Part shown: in pieces, positions 10,470 through 22,697 of the stretch
How positions within the stretch are numbered: position 1 is the first letter of the stretch
How the letters are laid out: each line of letters begins with the position of its first letter
Source of the DNA: Apoda limacodes
Taxonomy: Eukaryota > Arthropoda > Insecta > Lepidoptera > Limacodidae
Reading direction: 5' to 3'
NCBI GenBank assembly: GCA_946406115.1
Contig: OX291557.1
Span: 16,152,501-16,216,500, forward strand
Length of the DNA stretch: 64,000 nt
The notes under the pieces: model-generated
What the model saw: only the letters and a program-made list of their open reading frames with translations
Told to the model about the DNA's origin: nothing
Databases searched by the model: none
Position numbers and translations under genes: made by a program

Positions 10470-11290
10470 TTAATTGAAATTGGGAACAAAGATGATGGAA
10501 AGGACGACGAATTTTCTTAAGATTTTGATAACACTATTGAAAACTATGAGGCGCATTCGTATACTCCATATATAAGTACCTTCAAAGAGAATGATGAAAT
10601 CAGAATACCGACTTACCAGCAAGACGTATATTTACTACCTTCAGCTAGTTCTATTTACATAGAAGGACGTGTTAGCATAACTGTAAAAGATTCAACTGGG
10701 AAATTGACAGTAAAAGAGTGTATTTTTAATAACAATCCTATTCCGTTTCTATTTCATGATATTAGACATGAAATAAATGGAGTTGAAATAGATCTTGTTA
10801 GAAATGTTGTTATAACATCAACGATAAATTTTAGTTTCAATGAATGAAGGAGAAAGTAAACAGGCAGCTCTGTGGGGGTGCTATTTAAATGGAACAAAAT
10901 CGAAACATGGAATTTTTATGTTATGTTACCACTCAATAAGGTGTTACGATTTGCTGAAGATTACTACAAAATAATACTAAATTTTAAACATGAAGTATTT
11001 TGACTAAGTGTTAATCAATTTGTGACATGCTAATACTTGGCAAAGACGGTCAGACATTGGTAAATATTGATAGAATTCAATGTATGTCTCATATTAAAGT
11101 GTCAGATCGTGAACGATTGTTGCTCTTAAAACAATAAGAAAAAGCTAAACCACTACAAATAGAATTCCGAAACTGGGATACTTATGAATATCCACTTTTA
11201 CATAAAATAATAAGCACACATGGTCCGTTAAGACTACCACTAGACTAGAAAATCATATTTGGTCTTCAAACAGCAAAGATATACAGTAGA
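10470..11290 (+). pseudogene. Relic of an insect virus-like or large-transposon-like gene
   Basis: A broken plus-strand frame. From about 10550 it reads through a string containing DEIRIPTYQQDV, LLPSASSIYIEG and then FLFHDIRHEINGVEIDLVRN (to about 10815). After a gap, it continues in other frames with PLNKVLRFAEDYYK (about 10925-10970), FRNWDTYEYPLLH (about 11165) and IFGLQT (about 11255). I remember this order of motifs from a family of long intronless insect proteins found in many genome copies and thought to come from DNA viruses or virus-like transposons. I cannot name the virus group with confidence; a capsid-type protein is possible. Several stops and frameshifts make the copy non-functional. 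The base composition is like that of its surroundings, which suggests an old insertion. Confidence 0.45.
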
Positions 11291-12302
11291 GTTAGAGTAG
11301 ATACCTACCTTACTTTTACTTACTTCCTTTTAATCGGGGGTTTTTCAAAAGAAAAATTAATCTAAGTAACCTTTTTTAGATTATATCCTTCCATCCATTT
11401 TCAAAATTTTCAATTTTAATTTTTGTTTTGAGATTAAGTAATTTTTTCAATTATTTCCAGGCCTTTAATCACACTCAGATGTGTCTCTCCAGCATTAAAA
11501 TGTTAAAAATGTAATTTTAAATAAATTAAGACGCGGCAAAGTTGCAGTAGAAACAAGGCGCAAATGGTTGGGTATAGGTGCGTTATGTTCACTGCTTCAA
11601 TGCGTTCAATGTCATAATCCTGCCAAGTTAAAAGTCATAAATTCTGTATAACACAGTACAAATCTTGGTTCATTCTCTTTGGTAGGATTACCGCATTATG
11701 TACATTATGTCGGTCAACAAAACGCCACTAATAACAGTTCGACAACGACATAGGTGTATATTATGTATACTCGTATTTGGAGCTAACACAAGAAAACGAA
11801 CGCACAACACATTTCAGATTAAAGTGCTTCTTGAAATTTTGATCTAAAGAATGAATCCGTAGAGTACGGGAAGTAGAAATCCCGAGTAAATTAGTGTACC
11901 AACTTATAAATCAAGGAACATATTGGAGCTCGTCAACTTCTTAGAAAAGCTAGTATTTCAAAGAAAATTTCTCTTTAGCAAGACCGTACTATCAAGAAAT
12001 ATTTTTATAAGGGAATGAGAAATAATATTTTTCCTAAATTGTATATATTTCATAGAAATATAAAGGGTCAGAATCGCGTAAAAATTGTATTTTGTTTTCC
12101 AAAGTTTCGAATGACTTACACCAATCGTAGTTGAGGTAAATAAAAGATTTATACCAGATATATATAATATATGTTATATCAATATTTACGTGACTTTGAA
12201 CTGTGATACCGATATATTTCTTTTAAATATTTTTCTTTTCAACATTTTGTTTTATATTAGACATTATTTTTTTTTGTTCTTATTCGTTCCTAAAGACAGG
12301 CC
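11291..12302. other. No gene seen
   Basis: AT-rich DNA between the virus-like relic and the TTAA MITE. No frame, repeat partner or RNA structure could be supported. Confidence 0.45.
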
Positions 12303-12306
12303 TTAA

Positions 12307-12816
12307 GAGGACGGTATAGGCCAGAAAGCTAATTTCTGTAATTCTAACGTTGTGTATGTAAATGCACTATAAATCATTAGATAATGTCATACACATTACT
12401 ATGATATATATATATTATAAACTTCTTGAGTAATTTATACCGTAATGACGCCTTGAAACTTTTAATTTTTTGTATGGAATTTAACGTTATTTCCGTTTTG
12501 TAGTCACATTTTTTGACTTTTTGCTACAACTTAGAGTCAATGCACTAGATAACAAGCTATTCTAATTATTTTACCAACTTTAATTACAAGAAAATGCAAA
12601 ACACGCTTTAAAAATTTGCACAAGTGTTGAAACAATGGTCACTCTAGATTTTTTATTGCATTAAATACAATAAATGAAAATCACTGAGTAAGGTAACGCA
12701 CTAGACAAAAGCACGTTTTATAACATATATTTTTTTCAATCCTTTAGATGCTATAGTTTAGCCACAAAATTTGCACAAAAACGGCGTATTTTCGCGGTCT
12801 AGCCTATACCGCACCC
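12307..12816. mobile_element. TTAA-flanked MITE, copy 1 (partner 33364-33876)
   Basis: This 510-bp element is about 85-90% like the copy at 33.4 kb by eye across its full length. It begins after TTAA (12303-12306) with GAGGACGGTATAGGCCAGA and ends TCTAGCCTATACCGCACCC. The ends are inverted repeats of about 20 bases. The right flank is TTCT where the second copy has TTAA, probably a mutated target site. TTAA duplication points to the piggyBac superfamily. There is no coding sequence. Confidence 0.8.
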
Positions 12817-13008
12817 TTCTAAGTCTTAGACCGTGCTGCCATAATTTTTTTAATTTGAACTTTTACCATGGTTCTGATAGATGTAGTAAGTACACGAAAA
12901 AAAAAAAGACTTTCCAAGTTCTATTCCACGAAAAGAATTAGCATTCAGTCAAGAATCATTTTATTAATTATAATTGATAAACTTTTTTTTTTATGAACTA
13001 ATTTTTAG

Positions 13009-13200
13009 GGTTCCGTAGTCAACAAGGAACCCTTATTGTTTCGCCATGTCCGTCCGTCTGTCGGAGGCTTAGTTCAAAAACTACTAATACGAGAAAGCTG
13101 CAATTGGGCAGGACACATTGATCAAGTCGACAAAGAGGTAGGATAAAATCTTTGAAAAAATTTTTTTACGGTATACGTGAATTGGGGATGTAATTTTTTT
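13009..13200 (+). repeat. GGTTCCGTAGTCAA repeat family fragment
   Basis: It begins AGGGTTCCGTAGTCAACAAG and continues GGAACCCTTATTGTTTCGCC ATGTCCGTCCGTC. The same head occurs at 44379-44560 (AGGTTCCGTAGTCAAATG ... CAATCCGTCCGTATATG). This is an abundant lepidopteran dispersed repeat of unclear class. The short GGTTCC/GGAACC inversion near its start could form a hairpin. Confidence 0.5.
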
Positions 13201-13721
13201 TTTTAATTATAAAATAAATTAAAGCTAATATTATTGTACAGAAAAATGTTTATTTTTAATTTGTAATCTGTGATTTGACTACTAACATACTTCTAAGATT
13301 GTATAAAAACTAACAACATATGGAGATAATCTGAAATAAACGAAAAATAAAAAAAAAATAAAAAAATGTTCAGTTAAGATAGTAATGTTTTGAATTAGAG
13401 AAAATCTTTTTTTTATCAGTATTTGTTGGATTCGTGTCTCAAAATCTAATATTTTAAGCTGAAACTCTTGTTTTAGTTGAAATAAATCGAATGCTGCTTT
13501 AAAATATTAAACATTTTTGTTGAAATTAATCAGCTAGTATCGCTTTGGACGTTTTTTTTTCGTTTTAGTAAATACTTACATTTTTAAAACGAATGAACCT
13601 CATCACTGTCCTTCATAGGATTTCGTGTTGGGTTTTAATTTCAAATAATTGTTTAATGTAAGGTTTAGTGCGTCAAATTAGTATCAGTTTATGCAAGAAA
13701 CCAAAAGTTAATTATTTTGTG

Positions 13722-13825
13722 AGCATTGAAAAGCTCGTAGCCCAGTTGAAACGTTAAGTCGTAGTTAAGCAACGTCGAGCGTGGTCAGTACTTGGATGGG
13801 TGACCTCTAAGCTGCAATTTTTTTT
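13722..13825 (+). mobile_element. 5S-rRNA-derived SINE (SINE3 type), copy 1
   Basis: Bases 13763-13805 match the internal promoter region of animal 5S rRNA closely (TTAAGCAACGTCGAGC, then GTGGTCAGTACTTGGATGGG, then TGACC). The flanks do not match 5S rRNA, and the 5' half of the gene is degenerate. This is a SINE whose polymerase III promoter came from 5S rRNA, truncated after the promoter. It is not a working 5S gene. The copy at 34.2 kb keeps the body. Confidence 0.75.
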
Positions 13826-15556
13826 CCGTGTTTAAGAAGGCATGTTAAATTGTCGTAACAATTATAATAAAACATAACACTGTATAATCAGCTAAAATTC
13901 GCCCGCCAGTTTATACAAGGCAGTGCGGTAGACTGACTTCATATGGTCCAAGCCTCCAGGACGACTTCCTGTGCCCCTAAAGTAAGGCTCTTACAACGGC
14001 TTATAAAAAAACTATATTTAATAATTCTTATCTTGACGGATTGTAATTTTGGACCCAAACATTTTTTGGTTTAAACAAAATATAATGTCATTAACTTAAG
14101 AGCTGCAGTAGTCTAGTTAAGAGCACTATTCTCTTGTGTAAACTTAACATTTTCTCAATCCAATGACACACGAATTTCTACGCCCAAGAAAACAAAGTGT
14201 TTCAAATAAAGAAGCATTTTTTTCTTCAATGAATTAAATATTTCCCAAACTGATACGGTTCAAGGTACTGGCTCAAAGAATTTGATCTTGTGTTAACTTC
14301 ATATTATTTTAACTATTCAAGAAAGATAATAGATGCAGCAGATATTCGTTTGTGCAAATATGATACGATATTCTCTTGGCTCAACTAATTCTTCTTTACC
14401 GTGTATAGACGACCCGAGTTAGTCATGTTATTAAAACTTTGCCAGCTATGTAATATTTTAGTTATTTATCAGAAACGTGTCTTTAGTTAAAGGCCTTGAT
14501 TAACAAGTAAATATTTTGATCAATGCTCGTGCCAAAGTTCCGTCTACCGGAATACAATAAACAAACAAACAACGACTTTGAATGGCGATAACTAATGAGA
14601 CATTCAATCAATAAATAAATATAACATGTCTGGGTTACTACTTCTATGATATATATATGCACATGTTTTTGTTTTCGAGAAAATTGTATATAAATAATAA
14701 ATCTATAATCAAACATAAATACTTTATCTGTGTTAAACAAAAACATATAATGATTTCAGATACAAAATAGATAAAACAAATCTAAAACGCACCTTTGAAA
14801 TATTGCTGATGGATATATATTATACTCCATAAGCATTAGAATAGTAAATCATATTGTAAGTATACAAAAGGCTATTAAGGTCTTGTATGTATAGATACGT
14901 TTTTTTATTTATTTCATAGGTTAGTACTGTGAAGTCTCTCGCACTCGTTGCTTATTTTTCGTTTGCTAAGACCGCTATTCTTACCGCAGTAACATTCGAA
15001 GATTCTTGTCAGGATGTGGGTATCAAACAGTATTAGGGGTGTAACTTATGGTTTATTCACCCCTCTACTTTACTACATCGCCGACAATATTGTACTAGTA
15101 ATATAAACCTCTTATGCTTATACATAACTTTTATTTGCTTCACTCCTAGACTTCAGACATCATTCATTTAATTCTCGTACAATATATCTTCCCCTTCTAT
15201 TAAGGACACTACTATTAAGGACGAAGGAGTTATCATCTTTGGATTATTCTTCTTTTTTATTTTCCTAATAATTATAAATCTAATTATATAAAAATCTGTG
15301 TGTTTTTCTACATATTGTTACTCGACAGTCATTGTACTTTTTATTTGTTTTTCTTCCAATTGTTTTGTTTGAAAAACACCGCTTTTTCCTTATAAAAGCT
15401 ACTTTCTCATATATGCACAAAGTGCCCGTCAGAAATTTCTTGTAGTATGCGGCCGGCCTTAGGGGCTAGACAGGTTTAAGATGTCAGTGTAAGTTACTAG
15501 TAATAATTATTCTGTGCAGTAAGTATGAACAAAGATCCAGTTTATCAATCACTTTT
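13826..15556. other. No gene seen
   Basis: AT-rich DNA. The minus-strand frame 14483-14746 is hydrophobic and low in complexity with no family signature. Nothing else is supportable. Confidence 0.45.
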
Positions 15557-15840
15557 TGTATATATATATATATATATATAATCTGAATCTCGGAAACGGC
15601 TCCAACGATTTTTATGAAATTTAGTATGCAGAGGGTTTCGGGGACGATAAATCGATCTTGCTAGGTTTCATTCTTAGAAAACGTCGTTTAATCCGTGTTT
15701 TTAGGCAGTGATAAACTGAAAAATATGACCCTTCCTGACATCTATTGGCGAGTAGTAATAAGCAACATTAAAGCTATTTGACAATAGATGGCGTTATTCA
15801 GCAACGCTTTAGCTACTTCACAATAGATGGCGTTGTTTAA
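15557..15840 (+). repeat. TA microsatellite followed by lepidopteran repeat fragment
   Basis: A (TA)n run at about 15558-15581 is followed by TCTCGGAAACGGCTCCAACG, ATGAAATTTAGTATGCAG and GGGGACGATAAATCGATCT, phrases of a very common lepidopteran repeat, possibly Helitron-related. At 15770-15840 a phrase ending CAATAGATGGCGTT occurs twice, 39 bases apart (AGATGGCGTT at 15786 and 15825), forming a small tandem duplication. Confidence 0.5.
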
Positions 15841-16545
15841 AAAAAACGAGCAATGCTCGGTCCTCCAGGTACTGTTAAGAAAAACAGGAAGACACATGAG
15901 AAAGGAAACAATGGATAGGAAAAAAAATCTGATTTTTGTGTTTGTTTGGCTAAAATATTGGCTAAATCGCGTAAATACGCAGTTTTTGTACCAAATATAT
16001 GTTATGAATCTTGCGTTAATCTAGTGCATACCTAATTGAGTAATTTTCATTTATCAGTTAATAAATTTAGTTATTTGTTCAACAAGTGCCGAACGTTGTT
16101 TTTTTGTGAAGTGTGCCAACTTTAAATCCCGAGCTAGCAAAGTAGTCTAGAATTGAATCACGAGCGTAGGCTGAAGGCCATATTAAGCAATAAGTTTATT
16201 CTAATTAACAAATACTATACTCTGATCCTTTAAAACATACACAATAGGTAGGTACTAAGTATTCTTTTCAATATTAGCACCTTTTGAAAAACACTTGTTG
16301 TCTTAGCTCTTTTGGTGTTAAAGAAATATCTTCGAAATACGAGTCACTGGTTTTTTTTTTAAAAAAAATATAATAATTAACAATCTAAGGTTAAAATCAC
16401 TAATTATATTCGCGCCATTTCGCTTTATTCTTTTTAGACGTTCTTTTTGCCCACTGTTTTTGAGCAGCAAACCCTTTTAGTGCTGGAGAGTAGAAAAATA
16501 TAATATAATAAAAATCTGAAAGTAGCTATTGCTTGTGCAAATTTT
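15841..16545. other. No gene seen
   Basis: AT-rich. The plus frame 15827-16024 starts inside the duplicated repeat and has no recognisable domain. Confidence 0.4.
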
Positions 16546-16745
16546 TAAAGCGTGTGTAGCGGACCATATCGTACCGCTACAAGCAAGGCTGACGTCACGC
16601 GTCCTACATCGCGCTGTCGAAGTTTCCTTCACAGTTCAGTATATAAAGAAACCGAAGTATAAGTTAAGTGGACCACGGCTGTCCCCAGGCAAAACACCTC
16701 GCCTGGCATGAGTTCTCCTCTTTGCCGCCGCCCACACGTGTGTTG
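16546..16745 (+). promoter_or_regulatory. GC-rich patch with CRE, TATA and E-box motifs (candidate promoter or repeat)
   Basis: In otherwise AT-rich DNA this 200-base patch has a full palindromic CRE (TGACGTCA, 16590-16597), a TATA box (TATATAAAG, 16640-16648) and an E-box palindrome (CACACGTGTG, 16732-16741). No initiator or downstream ORF is convincing. The phrase GTTGCACTCCGGGAGTGCCG just downstream (16772-16791) belongs to a common lepidopteran repeat, so the patch may be part of a transposon and not a host promoter. Confidence 0.25.
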
Positions 16746-16809
16746 CTTTACTTAAAATAAAAAAAACGAGTTGCACTCCGGGAGTGCCGGCAGAAGTGAA
16801 AACCTTAAG

Positions 16810-18051
16810 ACACACGATTCGCGCTTAACACTCAAATATGTCACAAGACAAGTCTTTGACATTGTCAAGAAATAATAATGTTTGTTTATTTACTTTTTCG
16901 ACGTAGTATATTTGACATCGCAATCTGTCATAGAATTAAAATTCCATATCCAACCTCCCTGTATTACTCATAATCGCGAATACTAAAAATAAAAATTATA
17001 ATAGGCGTGGCATTACGGTTTCCGTCTTACGAATTTCCACGATTAGGACACGTGACCTGACGCAAGTTTATCCTTTTTTACCCATACCAAAAAAAGTGCA
17101 CAACGCCGCTAAAAAAGTTTTCACTTCAAAAGTTAGTTAAATAAAATAGAATTATTAAACTAAGTGCATACACATAGTAGCAAAAAGTAAAAAAAAATGT
17201 AACAACAAAACGGTAAAACCGTTAAATTACACACAAAATATTAGAAGTTTTTAGCGAGGTATCCTAATGCAAGAAACCCAAAAAAAAAACCAGCCACGCG
17301 AAACACACAATTTTTTATATCACTACAACGAGAAAAATATATACAAGATACAAGAAAAACAATAATTAGTGGGTTAATTACTTATGAATGAAACAAGTAT
17401 ACTTATTAAAATAATTTAATTAAGTATTGATAACATTATAAGTCTCTGAAATAGGTTGAGCGCCTTTTGTATGTCTGCATTTTCATTGTATACAAATGGA
17501 CTCTGTGGTCTGCATGTAGTCAACAAATCGCACTTTCAGAGGTACTCACCTATTTTCGCGCGTAAACTTAGGTATTTTACGTCACTGGTGGAGTTGCTCA
17601 TGTTTTTTAATCATAAACTTTAAGTTTATTCAGTAAAATTAATATGTTTAGTGTAAAATCACACAAAATGATGTACCTAATTACGTAGAAGGTACATAAA
17701 ACTTACTTTAAACTTATTTATTCTTGTTGTATTTAATAATTTAACAAACTACAATAAATAATCTATTTAACAAGACATTAACGTTAATAGTTATCAAAAA
17801 TTTAATAGTTATCAAAAATTAAACTTATGTGTTATTAACGGATCACTAATGTATTAAGTAGTACGGACGAACCGCATTTAGGTCGGTTTCAATATGTCTC
17901 TTTTTGTAACATTAAAAAAAACCTTTTGCGCGCAAGTGGATAAAGTAGGCTTTTCCATGCAGATTTTAAACGATAAAGTGAGCCTTTTTGAGTCAGTGAG
18001 ACAAAATAAAATGAACTTGATCGGCTATATGTCTGAAGTTTTTGGCTTTCG
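16810..18051. other. No gene seen
   Basis: AT-rich. It contains an 18-base direct duplication TAATAGTTATCAAAAATT at about 17787-17822. No coding or RNA feature is supported. Confidence 0.4.
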
Positions 18052-18150
18052 CATTTTTAGTCTATATGCTAGGTTAGTATTCTGCATTTTCAATCTTTGT
18101 GCTAGGCTAGTATTTTACATTTTTAATCTATGGGCTAGGCTAGTAGAAGT
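18052..18150 (+). repeat. Three tandem copies of a 33-bp unit
   Basis: Units start at 18052, 18085 and 18118. Each begins CATTTT(T/C)A(G/A)TCT and includes GCTAGG(T/C)TAGTA. Because 33 is a multiple of three, the plus frame 17894-18172 stays open and encodes three versions of an 11-residue repeat (FNLCARLVFYI and similar). I see no family resemblance and think the open frame is a by-product of the tandem repeat. Confidence 0.75.
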
Positions 18151-21100
18151 AACTACTTTTAAAGTTCTATAATTTAGATTTTCAGAATTTTTGGTTAAAA
18201 ATTTTTAGGGAATGACACAATATTTTTGACTTTGGAAGTCTGACTAGTTTTCAATAATTATCCACACGTGAAAAAAATACTTATAAATTTAAAAAAAATT
18301 CTTAAATCTGTTTAGACCTAAACAATTTTTTCTCTCGAGACCTTAAAAAATAGAAAGTGCTGTGGTGAAATCAGTGATAAAGATAAAGGTTGTAACCTAC
18401 CTTAAAAAAATACATTTATTTCTCTATCTTTCCACCCCATCCCAATGTTGGAAACGAAATTGGGTTGGAGATAAGATTGCGAAAGTGCTCGCTAGTTAAA
18501 CAGACATACTAGTAAATAATATCTATCACCAAATCAGATGTGTACATAATTGGAGGAAGATACTCCCTATTATATTGTACCGGTTCATTAAGAAGGTACA
18601 GCTTCAAATACTTAAAATACTTGTGTCCTTGGTGATCGTTTTAACAGTGACTAGCAGCAAACTTATGCTATGCTTCTAAGTGTAAGTAAAGTTAATGCAT
18701 GTGTCTAATACTGGTTTCTACGATAAAACGCTTCATAACCCAATCAAGTTAATATTATCCAAGAAACCCTGATTGCTTAAGATTCGTCTGACATCTTGAC
18801 TTTATAAGCTTATAAAGCAAGTATATCTTATGCTATTATGACACAAGAATATGTATTTCATCATCATTTAGATTTTTCAATTTCCCATACGATTTAGAAC
18901 TAAACAACTTTATTTAAAAAAAAAACGAAAATTTTCGCACCCCTTTTTAGGTACCCATTGCAAATTTTTGGAAAATAAATCAAAATATTATTTAACAGAT
19001 ACATAATATATTATGTTTTTCTGTTAGCTGCGACGTTGCGAGCTGTTGTGTTTGTGCCATAAGATTTTGGTAACTACAATTTTGCGACGACAGAGCGAAA
19101 ACGTGTTAATTTTCGACGGTTTTTGTCTAACTTGACTGGATTATTATCTATTTGGCACAACAAAAACTTTAAGTTTGACGTACCAAGTGCAGAAGAGACA
19201 AGTAAAAGGTAGGAGTACGGGCTAGAGACTTAGATCGCCAGCTGGTGAAGGTGGCTCGTTTGTAGGATGACAGGAATTTTGCAGACACGTCGGGAATTTT
19301 GAACTGGTGTCAAGGAAACAGGAGAACTTGAAATTGTTAGAAGTTTTTAAACATATCTTTTTAAAACTGTTTTGGTGTCAGAAAAATATTTATATCTAAA
19401 GAGTAATGTTTTTTTGATATGATAATATAACTCTTTATATATCTGGCTGGGGCGTGGCGGTGGCCTCAAGATATATTTTTCTCTTTTTTTGTCTCAGAAA
19501 ATGATTATGTATAGCCAAAATGTTATATAGAAGATAAAGAAAAATCTTGACTAAATGAACATACCTAATGAAGAGACTGCCTGTAAATGACATAGGTACT
19601 TGTAGAATAATCGTGTCATAGATTACATACGCACATAAATTACACCAACAATGTGTTCGATGTCCACATTAGTTACAGTCCCATCACGTAATATCTACTG
19701 AAGTGGCGGACTACTTGAGTTGTTTTCTGATTTACGACAACCATTAATGACGAAAACACTTGTCTAAGCTACAACAGTGTACTTGTACGTAGGAGTAAAA
19801 AGTAATGTGGAATGAATACCTTTTGTATAGCTTAAATACATTTGAGGGCGTTGAGTAATTTCTTTGAAAAATAATTATATATCCTCAGAAATAATCCAAA
19901 GGTAAGTACGTAATTACACAAATGAAGTAACAGAAATAACGTAAAATAACAAGAAATTCTGAGAAAAGGACAACAATTTGTATAAATTAAGTTGTTTCTG
20001 GCTATTAATAGTACATTGTGCATTAAGAGTGGTAACGAGAAAATTACTATTGAGAGATTATTTAGAAGCTTAAGGCCGAATGCTTCAATGATGTAATATC
20101 TGTACCGATTATACACAATGAACTTATCAAAACACAATTAAAATTGCAAAAATAGAAGTAGAGAAAACAACACTTCCGCCAGATGGCGCTAAATATCTAG
20201 AGAATTTATGCACAGCTTTTAAGTATACTTGATAGAATAGGCGCGTCATTGCCGCCCGTAAATTCTTTGTACGCGCACTTTGCTATAAGAAAAATCAAAG
20301 TTACAAAGAAAAAGCCCGTGGGAGTAATTAAGGTCTTAGCACCCAGACAATGTTTACGAGTAAGTGTGATGAAAAATTATTTATGTATCGTAGTTTCTGC
20401 ACCTAATGCACCTAATTTAAAAAATCCTAGACGAATAGAAATCTGCATTATCCCCGAATAACAAAAGCTATAATTTTTTTTATTAAAATACGGTTTAAAA
20501 TATAGATAGTAAGATGCTAAGGCGTTTGTATCTGTTATTATAAAATATGTTTATTTGAAGATAACTTGAGAACTGTTGTAACCATAGAACATTATAAGAC
20601 TACCTTACGTTGTAACCATCTTTATTATATTTAGTAAACATGTAGTGAAGGCCAATATTGTATAATTATGGGTTTGAATACGAACAGAAGTCGAGAGGTT
20701 ACGGAGATAAGGGGTGCAAGATAGATAAAAACTATAGAATTTTGTAACTCTGTACTGTTACTTAGATCTTCATGATTTTTAAAAATGAGAAGTTTAAATA
20801 TGAGCAGCATTAGTCAAGGAGTCACTGAGATATGAGATTCAAGACGGATGAAATATATTCTATTCTATAAATTTTTCTATTCAATAAATACATATTCTAT
20901 TCTATTTTGAAAACTATAAGGTTACCAAGAAAGGTTGCCCGAAAGGGATATCAAATAAAAGGGTGTAACTTCGGTGACAATAAATCTGATCGGAGGGGAA
21001 AAGGCATTATTTTTTTAAGTTGCGATGCGACAAAGCAAAGTTATAACTTGAATTTTGACGCAGGGATAGTTGGAGGGACGTAAGCGGGTGTAAAATACAC

Positions 21101-22697
21101 TAGATACCTCAAAAGAATTCCTGTGGGAATATATTATACTGCTGGGGACGGCTTATCCTTACACCGTAATGGTGCATACAATGGTCTTGATTTTTTAAAG
21201 GTAGCTAAAGGAATATAGAAATACAAGAATAGTTTTATCCCGAGCGAGCTTTCCCATGGGAATAGTTTAAAAACATTGTAATTAAAATGTTCATAATAAA
21301 AATAAAAGATAATTTGTTTGTTTATTCAAAGTAATTAATCGACTAATAAGTGACGTTTTCAGACAACTTATAATTGAAGCTTTAAAAGTTTACTCACAAA
21401 TGAAATCACGTAATCCGAAGTTGGATAACTTTTGTATCTTTTAAAATTTGATCGTAATTTAACTTTTGTCTGTTTTAGTGTTGGAAAATTTTAAAACTTT
21501 TTAGTCCATTCGTTAAATTCGCTGGATTAAGACGACGGTGGTGACGGCAACTTTATATTGTTTCTATTCTGAAAATTAATAGCTTCTGTTAATTCTATTT
21601 TGTTGGTTTTGATTTCATGACAACAGCTTTCACCCTATAAGCTTTAAGGTAGATGCAGTTTAAGACACTAAAAGGTAAATGCCTACCTATGACACAGAGT
21701 AAACAATTTAAGGTACGATGAGGTGTCGGTGCAAATTTCATTCACAATAAGCATATATGCATGTTAACTTTCGATGTAGCTGGCACTCGTAGCCAAGCAT
21801 TTTTTTTAAGAACATTAATATGTTAATTAAATATGGAATTGTAATAATGCAGGCAATTGTTTACTTCTTTTATCTTTAGAGTTTTAGAAGAGTATGGCTA
21901 AGATTCTCGTGGCGACGAAACATATTGCTCAAAATGTGATATATTACGTAGAGGTTTTGCGTGCTGGTAATTAATTGACTATTATGCATTAGTGCTTTTA
22001 ACTTTAACAAATATGAACAAAAAAAAAATTTAGTCAAAGCAGTTGTTTAATACACGTCCAAGATTGTAATAACTCGTTTCGACTGTCAACCCCCACCTTC
22101 GGCTCGAACTAACATTAATCGGAACTGTTCGGAACTCGTCGTAAAAACAGCTTTCCCGTATTTTGTATAAAGTTGCTTCAATACAAGTTTGCCTCCTGTC
22201 GTCATACGGGTTATAAAGGTGAATTTTCGATCCGGCCTTCCAAATTCGGCGAATAGGAATTGGCCGAGAGGACTGTTTTGTTTTCTGACCTCAAAGTTCT
22301 ACGCCTCCTAGAACCCTAAAACTTAACATGTTCTAGAACTAAACAATTGCCTGTTCTATTGCATGAAACTTTTAATCAACATATTAATGTTTTAAAAAAT
22401 GCAAGACTAGTTACCGACGGTGCTAATAATTATATGCATAAGTCGTTTATTAATTACTTGTCTGTCTTCTCACTTAATTCAATTTCAATTCAATTCAATT
22501 CATTTTTATTTTTGGGACAACATCGATCCAAATTTTTGTTAGTAACAATTTATCTTAAAAACTATGTTAGTACTTAATAGCTTATACAAATTTAATACAA
22601 ATACAAATACAATTTTAATATTTTATACAACTTACAAATTTAGTTTTTTGTATAAGTTTCCACTTCAGTGGACTGTCAAAGCTGTCGGCAATGACAC
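18151..22697. other. Long gene-free AT-rich stretch
   Basis: No exon, RNA gene or complete transposon could be supported in these 4.5 kb. Isolated marks: a CTCF-like CCAGATGGCGCT at 20179-20190, an ATTCT-type low-complexity run near 20862-20905, and an AATTC run near 22478-22502. The plus frames 20249-20461 and 22347-22577 lack family signatures. Confidence 0.45.

Noticed and set aside
13763..13805. Functional 5S rRNA gene
   Set aside because: Only the internal promoter part matches; the 5' and 3' stem sequences of 5S rRNA are missing. A SINE explains it better.
17894..18172. 92-codon ORF as a host gene
   Set aside because: Its open length is due mainly to the 33-bp tandem repeat; no family resemblance or promoter.
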